Part shown: positions 1 to 10,125 of the stretch, one piece after another | Numbering within the stretch: the stretch's first letter is position 1 | How the letters are laid out: each line of letters opens with the position of its first letter | Assembly: GCA_030549205.1 (NCBI GenBank) | Contig: JAUKTV010000009.1 | Location: forward strand, 1-64,000 | DNA from: Apiosordaria backusii | Lineage: Eukaryota > Ascomycota > Sordariomycetes > Sordariales > Lasiosphaeriaceae | DNA length: 64,000 bases | Reading direction: 5' to 3' | Program-made: the position numbers and the translations under genes | Notes under the pieces: model-generated | The model's database searches: none | Seen by the model: only the letters and a program-made list of their open reading frames with translations | Told to the model about the DNA's origin: nothing

Positions 1-2315
1 TGCTATAGTAGTGGGCCTTAGTAGCCTGAATATAAAATTATAGGCAGTTTGGCCTACTGGTTAGCGGGATGCAGGCCTTTGAATAGCCCTGCAGTAAAGT
101 AAGGTGCTGGGCAAGTGCCGGGTAGCTGACGGGTAGGCTTTTCCACTTAAGCTTCCACTACGTAGTATAATAGCAGCCACCTACTGTAAACTTAGGCCTC
201 ACAGGGACTTAGTTTAACAATTACTTATATAGTATTCCTAACTTTATTATATTTAATAAAGGCTTTTAATTTATTTTAACGTTTTAAAAGGAATTAAGCT
301 ATTAATTAGAAATTACCTTAAAACTAACAGATAAATAAAGATAGTTAATAAAGTTATAAAATAATATATATACTTTTACTGCTTCTTTTATTAAAACGAT
401 TAAGTAAATTAACTATTATTAATTAAATTTATATTTAATAATTATACTTTAAAAATTATAGGCCTTTTACCTTTCTTTACTAATTATAAATAGTATCTTT
501 ATATAAAAACCGAACCAATTAAAGAACCTAATACTGCTAAGACTGTATAATAATAATAGAAGTTTCTTTATATTAAATCGGCAATAAAATAACTCTTTTA
601 TATTATAATAAAATACTAAGTATTTATAGTAAAAGTATAAAAAAGATATATTTAGTTTGTTAATAAATATTAAATAGATATTTTAGTTTATACTATTAAA
701 AATCTAGTATAAGTAAATATTAAAAATATAGCATTAAACTATTCTATTTAGAAATTAAATAACTAATAAAAAGGCCTTTATTTAATAATAAAGGTATATT
801 TAAAAGCTATAGAAGTAGTATTACCTTTAAAGTTCTATATTTTTTTAGTTTTTTATAATTCCTTATTTAAGCTTTATAAAAAAGGATATTTAAATTAAGC
901 AGTAGTTAATAAAGAATTCGACTACTATACTATTAAGTTAATAGCTTTAGATTAAGATAAAGATACCTTTAAAGATATATTTTAGTATTTTAAAAAGATC
1001 CTAAGCTTTAAAAGGATAAAATATAGATTGGAATACTGAATTAAATAGCCTTACTTTTATTACTTTACTTAAAAGCTATTAGTAAATTTAAAAGGCTATA
1101 AAGAAGAAATGAAAAGGTTTTATAAAGACTTTCTTTTAAAACTTAGCTTTTAGATTAAAATTAAAAGGAATAGGGATTAAAAGTTAATTATAGGAATAGG
1201 AAAAAAGTATATAATTTTAAAAAAAGACTTAAAAAAGAGGGTTTATAGATATTTAAATATAATACTTAAAGGCATTAACGATATAAAAAAGCTAATAGAA
1301 TGATAATAAAATATAACTATAACGCCAGTTAAATTCTATTTATAATAGAAACTAATAAAATACCTATAATATAACCTTAAAATAATAGTTTAATTATTAA
1401 TAAACTTTACTATTTAATTAATTTTATCTTTTAATAATTTATTAATTACCTTACTATTACTATTAAAAATAGAATCCTATTTTAATACTACTTAAATAAA
1501 ACTAATAAACCGGTACTTTATATTATTTTAATAAACGAAACTAATATTACTAAACTTAAAGTACAGTTAATAGGCTTTAAATTAAGTATAGTAGGCTATA
1601 GGCGTTTTATAGTTGTTATTAATAAGATATAGATGTTAAATGGCTTTAATAAGATAGCGTTTTTTTAAAAACTTATTTTATAACTTTATTTAAAGGAGGT
1701 TAATAGTTATATTAAAAATAAAGTATAAGTAGGTATTTATTTACTTATAAGTTCTATAAGGTCTTTATTAAACTTAATAGTAAAGTTATAAGCTTTATAA
1801 AGGATTTACTTTATTTTAATAAACCTATTTATTAACCTTTAATTAATATAAGTAAACTAATAGTAAGTCTACTTTATATATATAAAGTTTAGCTTTTAAG
1901 AATAATAAGTTTATCGTTATATAAGCAATATATTAGCAAACTTACCTTTTTTTTATTCTCTTACTTTTCTTCTTTATCGTTGTTAATCTTTTAAAAATTA
2001 AGTAAAAAATCCAATGCCTTTTAAAAATTATAATTGTCTTCGGTTATAAGTATAATAGGCTAATGTTAATTAATAATTAAAATATAATTAAAAAAGGACT
2101 ATAAACTTATTAAACAGTAAGTTTTATAGTATTTATAGTATTATTAATATAAAATTAAATTAACTTTATTAAAAATATAGGTTTTAATAAATACCGTTAA
2201 TTTATAAGGTTTAAACCCTAATACCGCTATATAGTTATAATATAAATACCTATCGGTCTTCATAAAGGTAATATAATTAAGGACTTTATATAAATATTAA
2301 ATGCATTTACAATTA
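1..2315. repeat. RIP-degraded AT-rich repeat relic, family not identified
   Basis: Very AT-rich DNA dominated by TpA, with stops in every frame and almost no open reading frame. This is the pattern left by C-to-T mutation of CpA sites in duplicated DNA (RIP). The first 220 bases are less mutated than the rest. A loosely protein-like plus-strand stretch remains near 880-1300, but I could not assign it to gag, pol or a transposase. The sequence would be contiguous with 9334 onward before the copia element at 2321-9328 inserted, so the two flanks may be parts of one older element. Confidence 0.7.
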
Positions 2316-2320
2316 TTATT
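2316..2320 (+). repeat. Target-site duplication TTATT, left copy
   Basis: TTATT directly precedes the 5' LTR and is repeated directly after the 3' LTR at 9329-9333. A perfect 5-bp match is the size expected for a copia-type integrase. Confidence 0.8.
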
Positions 2321-2966
2321 TGGTGAAATACAGCACTTAGTTGTGGACTTTACAGTTTATTTTGGCCTATAACCTACAGGGCTAACAATAACTAATGGCT
2401 TAGAATTATAGCGCTTACTAACACTTTACTACGGCAATTGCAGTAGTCTTCAGACCTCTAAAGCAGCCCAAAGCCCTAGGCAGTTAGTACACTGTAATGG
2501 TAAAACGTTAGCGCCCTATACCCTATAAATAGCTTCCGGTTAGTGCATTTAACAGTCAGACTTGACTGGCTGGTTAAGTCTGTAATTAGCGGACTTAATA
2601 GGCATTCAGGCCTTATAATTAACAGACTTAACAGGCATTTAGGCCTTAGAATAGAGAAAGGTTTAAAAAGCGATATAGGGCTAAAGACCTATAATAGGTT
2701 TTATCCTTTACAACTGTTTACTATAATATTTTCCTAACTAATAAGTTAATTTAATATATTGGTTTACTATATTTTATAATACTTTATAAGCCTATATTAT
2801 AATATCTACCTTCTATATATTATAAGGCATTGTCTTTATAATTTACCTTCCTTTAGTACTTAATTACTATTATATACTATAAATAAAGCCTTCTTTACTT
2901 TTAGTATTTTACACTATTCCCTATATAGGTCTATACCTATAGGCCTATAAGATATCTATTTTAATA
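2321..2966 (+). repeat. 5' LTR of the RIP'd copia element
   Basis: Begins TGGTGAAATACAG and ends TATTTTAATA, the mutated counterparts of TGTTGAAATACAG and TATCTTAACA in the intact solo copy at 8395-9072. Its length, 646 bp, equals that of the 3' LTR. It carries two copies of a 33-bp unit (2582-2614 and 2615-2647), where the younger solo LTR has three. The mutations are overwhelmingly C-to-T or G-to-A. A short open frame at 2543-2737 lies wholly inside the LTR and is not a gene. Confidence 0.9.
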
Positions 2967-5900
2967 AATTATAAGCCTAGGCTTATATTATTTAGGTAAA
3001 TTTCTTTATTTTATAGCTTCTATAATAATACCTATCCTATAAGCCCTATTTATTTTAAACTATTAAAGACCTAAAAAATAGCATTTTAATATTTTCAATA
3101 GTACTTTTACTTCCCTTTTAAGTGCTAAAGACCTAAAAAACAGCATTTTAATACTTCTAATAGTACTTCTACTTTCCTTTTAAGCCTTCGACCTCCTTTA
3201 CTATAGAGAATAAAAATATATATAACCTCCCTATAAGCCTTAAAGCTCTAAAGACCTTTAACCTTTTATTAACTTTTAATCTTTTTAAAGGCTTTAACTT
3301 TACTTAGTACTTTTAATAATTATAAAATAACCTTATAGTTACCTTTAATAGTAAGATTAAAGCCGCTATAGTAGGTTTTATTAATTAAATTAAAGCTTTA
3401 AACGTTAAAATCAACTGAGTTAATATCTATATTAATAATTTTAATACTTACCTTCTATTAGAATATACTACTTTAAGCCTTTTTAAATCTTTTTTTAAAC
3501 CTTCTATAGACCTATCTATACTACCTTTATTTTCAGTTACTTTAGTTTATATAGGTCTATCGGCCCCTATTGCTATACCTATTATAGTACTTTCTTTAAA
3601 TTAAACTACTTAAAAGACTACTGTACTTTTAGTAAAGAATCTTAATAAATAAGTTCTTTACTTTATTAAAGAATAAAAGCTCTTAAGTTTTAAAAACTAG
3701 TACTTTTAATACTAGGCTTTTACTATTTAAATAAGGATTTTAAGCTTCTTTAAATTTATAAATAAGCCTAAGTTAGTTACTAATTTACTAAATAATAATT
3801 TAAAAGCCTTCCTTTTTTTTACTATTTAGAATATCCTATAGGTAGGCTTATTGCTTATTATTAAAGTTAAAGACTTTTTAACGACCTTTTTTTAACGATT
3901 ATAAACTTAATACGCCCTTATTTAAACTGTCCTTTAAAATAAGCTCTATAGGGCTTACTATACTATTAAATTCAATGATTTATTAAAAGTAATTAAATAT
4001 AATACTAAGTTTAATACTTTTATTATAAGGCTTTAAAGATTAGATATTATAATTTAGTTTATTAATTAAGTTAATTACTACTTAAGCTTACTAAAAGGTA
4101 ATTTTTTACTATAGTATAAATACTTTAAAGCTCTAATTTGCTAAAATAAGTATAATTTTAGCTATTCTTACTATCTTATATTAAAATTCTTATAAAGAAA
4201 GCTTTTAATTAAAACCTATATTTCCAATACTATAGTTATTTAAGCCTTTTTTATACTTTATTCTTATACTGCCTTTACTAAAGATTTTAAAGCCTTAAAG
4301 GCTTTAAATACCTCTATAAGGAACTTTATAAAGCCTAGGTTTATTAAAAAGAAAAAAAAGAAAAAGGAGGATAAAAAAAAAAAGATATTAAAGACTTTAA
4401 AAATTTTAAAGAAATTTCTTTTACAGTAGGCTTTAACCTTAATATAGGCTTTTATAATATTAAACCTTTAAAGCTAACTATACCTTATAAATACTATAGC
4501 TTTATTAAGTTTATAATATCCTTATATTTTAAGGTCCTGCCTTTTATACCTATTAACCTAGTTAATTATACTAACTTAGCCTTAAAAAAAGTCTAACTTT
4601 TTAATATTAAATTTATAGTCTATATTTATAATAATAAGAACCTTTTTACTAACTTTATTAAAGTAAAGGTTAAGCCTTTAATTATAAAGGATAGCCTTAT
4701 AAGAATTATTAATAAAAGTACTATAAAAGTCTAATTCTTTACTGGAATTTATAATAATAAGGTTTATTTTTTAACTATTAACCTTATTAAAACCTTTTTT
4801 ATTTTTACTTTTTTACTAAATATTATTAATAAAGACTGCTTATATAGTATTAAAAAAGCCCTATATAGTTAAAAACTTACCGATAGTAACTATAATCTTA
4901 TTGCCTTTTTAAATTTTAAAAGATTAAAGTTCTACCTTAGCTTTAAAGGCTAACCTTAATTAGAAATATCTTATTAATAGTACTTTAATAGTTACCTTAC
5001 TTTCTTTAAAGCCTTTAAAGCTTTTAAAATTTTAAAGAAAGTCTCCTTTAAAGCTTTTAACTTTTTAAAAAAGGATAAGTTTCTTAAAGATCTTAATAAG
5101 CCTTTATTAACCTCAATTCGATTAACTATCCTTTAATATATATAATTTAGATATATAGGTCTTAATCTTTTAAAAAAGACCTCTTTTATTATTAAGGATA
5201 TACCTAATTTATAGAAAGTTAAGCTTAAAGATTTAGTTTATAAAAGCTATAATACTGTAAAAATCCTTCGAAAGCCTTTTAAAAATCCTATTTAAGACCT
5301 TCCTTTTACCTTAAACTATTTAAAGAAAGATATTATTACTATTAAGTCTATTTTACTATTAAAAAAACCTTATAGTTTAATTATAGTAGATCGAAAGACC
5401 TATTTTTAATTTTTTAAGCTATTAACTGTTAAAGATAATACCATTACAGTACTTTATTTACTATTTAAAGGCTTAAATAATACCTTTTAATAATATCCTA
5501 CTTACTTTTATTATAATAGAGGAAAAGAAGTCCTTTCTTTAAGTACTTACCTTATTAAAAAAGGCATTAGCTTTAGTATATTAAACTTTAAAACTTTTAA
5601 TTAAAATAACTTAACCGAGCATTCTATTTAGGTTATTTTAAACTATTTTAAAGCTATTATTTTAGCTTTAGACCTTTTTATTACTTTTTAAAGATATATA
5701 CCCATTTCTATAGTAGAAATTATTAACTATATAGCTTAAAGTTTTAAGGATTTTATACTTTACTAAGCCTTCTATAATAAACTATTGTCCTTTTAAATAC
5801 TATATTAACTAAACCTTTTAAACTATAAAGCTATAAATACTAAGGTTATAGTATATATCTCTATTAAAGATTAAGCTATAGATTTTAAACTTACCTTTTA

Positions 5901-7999
5901 AAGAATTAAAGAAAGACTTATAGCTATTTTAAGTTATTAGACTTACTTAATCTATTTAAGCTTAAATAAAGTTATTAAAACTAGCTTTATTAAATTCTAT
6001 AAAGATCTATTAGCTTAAATTATAGATCTTTTAAACTTTATAAGTCCTTTAAAAGTCTTTAACTACTTTAATAAATTAAAGGAAGATACTATTATTTAAA
6101 TTTTTAAGCCCTTTATTTACAGTCTTTTTATTTTACTAATTTCCAATTCCTTAATATTTAAATTATCCTCTATACTACTTACTTAACTACTATTTAAGCC
6201 TACAATTCCAATACTTACAATACCTTTTACTATTATTAAAATCCTTTTACTTTAAGCCTTATAAAAGTAATGTAAGAAATTTATACCTATAAATAATATA
6301 GATTATAATAAGCTTATTTTTTATTTAGTTTTTTACTATAAAAAGTATTATTTTATAAAGGCTTTAAAGCTTAATACCTTTAAGTAAGCCTTAAAATATC
6401 TTAAAAAAGAACAATAGTTATAGGCTATCTTTATTAAATTATACTAACTTCTTACTATTAAGACCTTTTATTTTATTTGCCGATTTTAAGTTAAAAAGAA
6501 GCTTATTATAAGTCGTTAGGTTTTTAAGGATAAGAAGAATTTATAAGGTATTATAGTAAAGTTTAAAGTCTGATTGGTTATTTAAGGTTTTTAATAGGCC
6601 TTTAAAATCGATTTTAAATAGACCTATACTTTTATTATAGGGCCTTTAATTTAAAGAATTATATTAGCCTTTATAGCTTTATTTAATTAGGATTTAAAGT
6701 AAATAGACTTTATAGAAGCCTTTTTAAATTCAGAAACTGATTTTAATATCTATATTGAAATTCTATAAAAACTATCTAAATTTATTTATAATAATGCTAG
6801 TACTATAATATTATTAAAGGTAGTTAAATAGGACCTTACTAAAGACTAAGTTATTTTATTAAAGAAATCTTTATATAGCCTAAAGTAAGCTTTTTACTTT
6901 TAGTAATAAAAGGTCTTTATAATAATCTAAGCTTTAGGTTTTAAGCCTTTTATTTCTAATATAGCTACCTATTTTTACTTAAACTATAAAATCTTTATTA
7001 TTAACTATATTAACGACTACTTAATTATAGGTCCTAAGCCTTTATAGCTTTAAGCCTTAAAGAATACTATAGAGGAATATTACAATATTAAAGATTTAAG
7101 TCCTATTTACTACTTTCTTAGTATTTAAATTAAATGCAATAGGCTTTAACGGTACCTTTAGATTTATTAAAAGGCCTATATTATAAAGGCAGTTAAGTAC
7201 TTTAAAATTAATATTAAGTTAACTTCCTTTTTATTAAACTTTAGAATTATAAGTAAAGGCAATAGGCTTAAAACCTCTATAAACCTTTTTAATTAGCATT
7301 TATATCGATAATTAATTAGTACTTTAATATATACTATAGTTTAAACTAAGCTTAATATAGCCTTTAATGTTTAATGGCTTTTATAATATTTAATATAGCC
7401 TACTAATACTTACTTAAAAGCTATAAAATTACTACTTTCCTACCTTTATTCTAGTATTTATAGTACTATTGGTTATAGCTTTAATAGTAATTTAAAGCCT
7501 ATTAGTTTTATTAATAATAACTAGGCTAGATATAAAGAAAGCGCTAAATCTACTTACGGTTGGCTATTTACTTTAGTTAAAAGACCTATTAATTAGAAAT
7601 TTAAGAAAGCGTCTACTATATCCTTTAGTACTTTAAAAGCCGAATATATTAAGCTTATCGAAGGTTTTAAGGAAGCTATATAGCTTAAAGGTCTTTTTTA
7701 GGAAATTTCTAAACTTATTATAAGCCCTACCCTTTTATTATATAATAATAAAGGCTCTATTACTATTGCTTATAGCGATAAGTATAATTGCCGAATTAAA
7801 TATACTTTGATTTAATTTTAGGGGATTAAAGAGGCTATATTTACTAGAGTTATTACTATAACCTACTTCCTTATAAAGAAAATACCTACTAATAGCTTTA
7901 CTAAAGCCTTACTTATAGTACTGTTTAATACTTTTATTTTATTATTAAACCTTTTTAAGCCTTTTTAATTAATACTATATATTGTAGCTATAGAAGAGG
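2967..7999 (+). pseudogene. Remnant copia gag-pol polyprotein (integrase, RT, RNase H)
   Basis: The plus strand can be read as copia Pol interrupted by many stops. Near 5590-5640 the read TFN*NNLTEHSI corresponds to the integrase motif QNGxAERxxR. At 6690-6760 the read *IDFIEAFLNSETDFNIYIE matches the RT motif QxDVKTAFLNGxLxExIYM, with the leading Gln turned into TAA. At 6991-7032 the read IFIINYINDYLII is the catalytic YVDD region, with Asp changed to Asn. At 7508-7570 AKSTYGWLFTL, and at 7630-7700 LSTLKAEYIKLIEGFKEAI, match RNase H (SRKSTSGYxF and STxEAEYxAxxEAxKEAIW). Upstream parts, probably gag and protease, are too mutated to read. Confidence 0.8.
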
Positions 8000-8394
8000 T
8001 ATTAAAATATAGCATTTAATTATAAATTTTACAGTATATTTTAGCCTATAACCTATAGAGCTAATAATAACTAATAGCTTAAAATTACAGTGCTTACTAA
8101 CATTCTACTACGGTAATTGCAGTAATCTTTAAACCTTTAAAATAGCCCGAAACTCTAGGCAGTTAATATACTATAATAGTAAAACGTTAGTATCTTATAC
8201 TTTATAAATAGCTTCTAATTAATGTACTTAATAATTAAACTTAACTAGCCAGTTAAGTCTATAGTTAGTAAACTTAATAGGCATTTAAGCCCTATAATTA
8301 ATAGACTTAATAGGTATTTAGGCTTTAAAATAGAGAAAGGTTTAAAGAGTAATATAGGGCCGAAGACCTATAATAGGTTTTGTCTTTTACAACT
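8000..8394 (+). repeat. 3' LTR of the RIP'd copia element, left part
   Basis: Begins TATTAAAATATAGCA, the mutated form of the LTR start, immediately after the polypurine tract. It runs 395 bp to the insertion point of the younger solo LTR. With the right part at 9078-9328 it sums to 646 bp, the same as the 5' LTR. Confidence 0.88.
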
Positions 8395-9072
8395 TGTTGA
8401 AATACAGCACTTAGTTGTGAACTTTACAGTGTATTTTGGCCTGTAACCTACAGGACCAACAACAACCAATGGCTTGGAATCACAGCGCTCACCAACACTC
8501 TGCCACGGCAATCACAGTGGTCTTCGAACCCCTAAAGCAGCCCGAAGCCCCGGGCGGTTAGCGCACTGCAACGGTGAAACGTTAGCGCCCTGCACCCTGT
8601 AACGGCTTCCGGCTAGCGCACCCAACAGTCAGACTTGGCCGGCCGGCCAAGTCTGCAGCTAGCGGACTCAACGGGCATTCAGGCCCTGCAGCTAGCGGAC
8701 TCAACGGGCATTCAGGCCCTGCAGCTAGCGGACTCAACAGGCATTCGGGCCCTGGAACGGAGAGAGGTTCAGAGAGCAATACAGGGCCAAAGACCTATAA
8801 TAGGTCTTGTCCCTCGCGACTGTTCACTGTGATATTTTCCTAGCTAATAAGTCAATTCAATATACTGGTTCACCACATCTTACAGTGCCTCACAAGCCTA
8901 TGTTACAGTGTCTACCTTCTATATATTGCAGGGCGTCGCCCCTGTAATCCATATTCCTTCAGTGCTCAGCCACTGTCGTATGCTGCAGACAAAGCCCTCT
9001 TCGCTCTCAGTGTTCTGCGCCGTTCCCTGCACAGGTCTATACCTATAGGCCTGTGAGACACCTATCTTAACA
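8395..9072 (+). mobile_element. Nearly unmutated solo LTR nested in the older 3' LTR
   Basis: This 678-bp copy starts TGTTGAAATACAG and ends CTATCTTAACA (TG...CA termini) and has ordinary base composition, unlike everything around it. It is flanked by a perfect 5-bp duplication, CAACT (8390-8394 and 9073-9077). The older LTR continues on both sides exactly at the insertion point. No internal region is present, so it is a solo LTR left by LTR-LTR recombination after insertion. It has three tandem copies of a 33-bp unit where the older LTRs have two. Open frames at 8582-8832 come from this tandem repeat and are not genes. Confidence 0.93.
8655..8753 (+). repeat. Three tandem 33-bp units inside the solo LTR
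   Basis: Units at 8655-8687, 8688-8720 and 8721-8753 share the core GCAGCTAGCGGACTCAAC. The first two are identical and the third differs at a few positions. The older LTRs carry two units, so copy number changed within the family. This accounts for nearly all of the length difference between the 678-bp and 646-bp LTRs. Confidence 0.9.
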
Positions 9073-9077
9073 CAACT

Positions 9078-9328
9078 GTTTACTATAATATTTTCCTAGT
9101 TAATAAGTTAATTTAATATACTGGTTTACTATATCTTACAGTACCTTATAAGCCTATATTATAGTATTTACTTTCTATACATTGTAGGGCATTGCCTCTA
9201 TAATCCACCTTCCTTCAGTGCCTAGCCACTGTCGTATACTGCAGACAAAGCCCTCTTCGCTCTCAGTGTTCTACGCCGTTCCCTGCATAGGTCTATACCT
9301 ATAGGCCTGTAAGACACCTATCTTAACA
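9078..9328 (+). repeat. 3' LTR of the RIP'd copia element, right part
   Basis: Continues the old 3' LTR after the second CAACT copy, 251 bp, ending CTATCTTAACA followed by the TTATT duplication at 9329-9333. The first 100 bp or so carry many C-to-T and G-to-A changes. From about 9190 the sequence is close to the unmutated solo LTR, with only a handful of transitions. Confidence 0.85.
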
Positions 9329-9333
9329 TTATT

Positions 9334-9689
9334 TAGTATTATAATAATAGTAATTCGATTATAAAGAAAGTATAAAAAGATATATTAAAAAAAGAAGAGA
9401 TTACTGTAATAAAGAGTAATTAACTTATTAACAATATAATAATTATATAAAAGTAAAATGCAATTATAATAGTATATAGAAAAATAATTTTTAATAAAAT
9501 CTATTATTATAGTAATATAATTAAGTTATAATAATACTAAACTATTACTATTATAACCTTATAATATTAACTTATAAAACTTAGAATCTAAATATTGTTT
9601 TTATTTTACAATTTTTATTATATTTATTTATTTTATTTTATTCTATTTAAAAGTAGTTACAGTTAACTGCAATTTAAAAAGGGGAGTAC
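9334..9689 (+). repeat. RIP-degraded 3' internal region of another LTR element
   Basis: AT-rich, stop-filled DNA leading into a purine tract (AAAAAGGGGAG, 9676-9686) directly before a possible LTR start at 9690. The arrangement resembles the end of a copia internal region, but no coding motif could be read. Confidence 0.4.
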
Positions 9690-9845
9690 TGTTATAGTAT
9701 TAAAATATAAAAGTAGGTCGTAACTTTAAAGGTTATATACCTTTAGCGATAAGTAAATAAAACGACTAAAGCCTATAGCTTTAATCTTCTCTTCCTTATA
9801 CAATAACAAGTTTACTACCCTAGACCTAAGATCAGCACTGTAATA
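9690..9845 (+). repeat. Possible short degenerate LTR
   Basis: Starts TGTTATAGTATT right after the purine tract and could end CAGCACTGTAATA, a mutated TG...CA pair, giving about 156 bp. No second copy is visible in the window, so the boundaries are inferred from position only. It marks the edge of the RIP'd block, after which base composition returns to normal. Confidence 0.35.
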
Positions 9846-10125
9846 CCAGGCCTATAAAATGTACATACACAAACATAGGTAACTTTCCAAGTTTGCTTCA
9901 TGAAAACCCTATCCTCCCTTGAAACCCAAAACTCACAATTATTACCCGCTTTTGTCGCCTCATGCCGTCATTATTCGTCGCGGTTTTACATGCTCCCTGA
10001 GAACCAGCACGAGCCCCTTATGCCTCCATCCATATCTGTAGAGACACATCGCCGCCAAACCAACCCCCCAGAAAGATCCCCTTCTCTCATCACTAGGTAT
10101 CATCCCCTTGGAGTAGCTACCATCA

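Larger units (their letters stand above)
2321..9328 (+). mobile_element. Full-length Ty1/copia LTR retrotransposon, RIP-inactivated, with nested solo LTR
   Basis: Two LTRs of equal length (646 bp each once the nested insertion is removed) bound a 5,033-bp internal region. The 5-bp target duplication TTATT lies at 2316-2320 and 9329-9333. A purine-rich tract (AGAAGAGG, about 7992-7999) sits directly before the 3' LTR, as expected for a polypurine tract. Degraded integrase motifs (about 5590-5640) precede reverse transcriptase (6690-7032) and RNase H (7508-7700) on the plus strand. That order, integrase before RT, is the Ty1/copia order. Numerous stops are explained by CAA-to-TAA and TGG-to-TAG changes, so the element cannot be autonomous. 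The span includes a 683-bp younger insertion in its 3' LTR, leaving an original element of about 6.3 kb. Confidence 0.9.

Noticed and set aside
2543..2737. 64-codon open frame in the RIP'd block
   Set aside because: Lies entirely within the 5' LTR and overlaps its 33-bp units.
8582..8832. Open frames on both strands with 10-residue protein repeats
   Set aside because: They are translations of the 33-bp tandem units in the solo LTR, not a gene.
1..9850. Possible centromere or telomere-linked repeat
   Set aside because: No TTAGGG repeats. The content is explained by individual RIP'd LTR elements, and 10 kb is too little to argue for a centromere.
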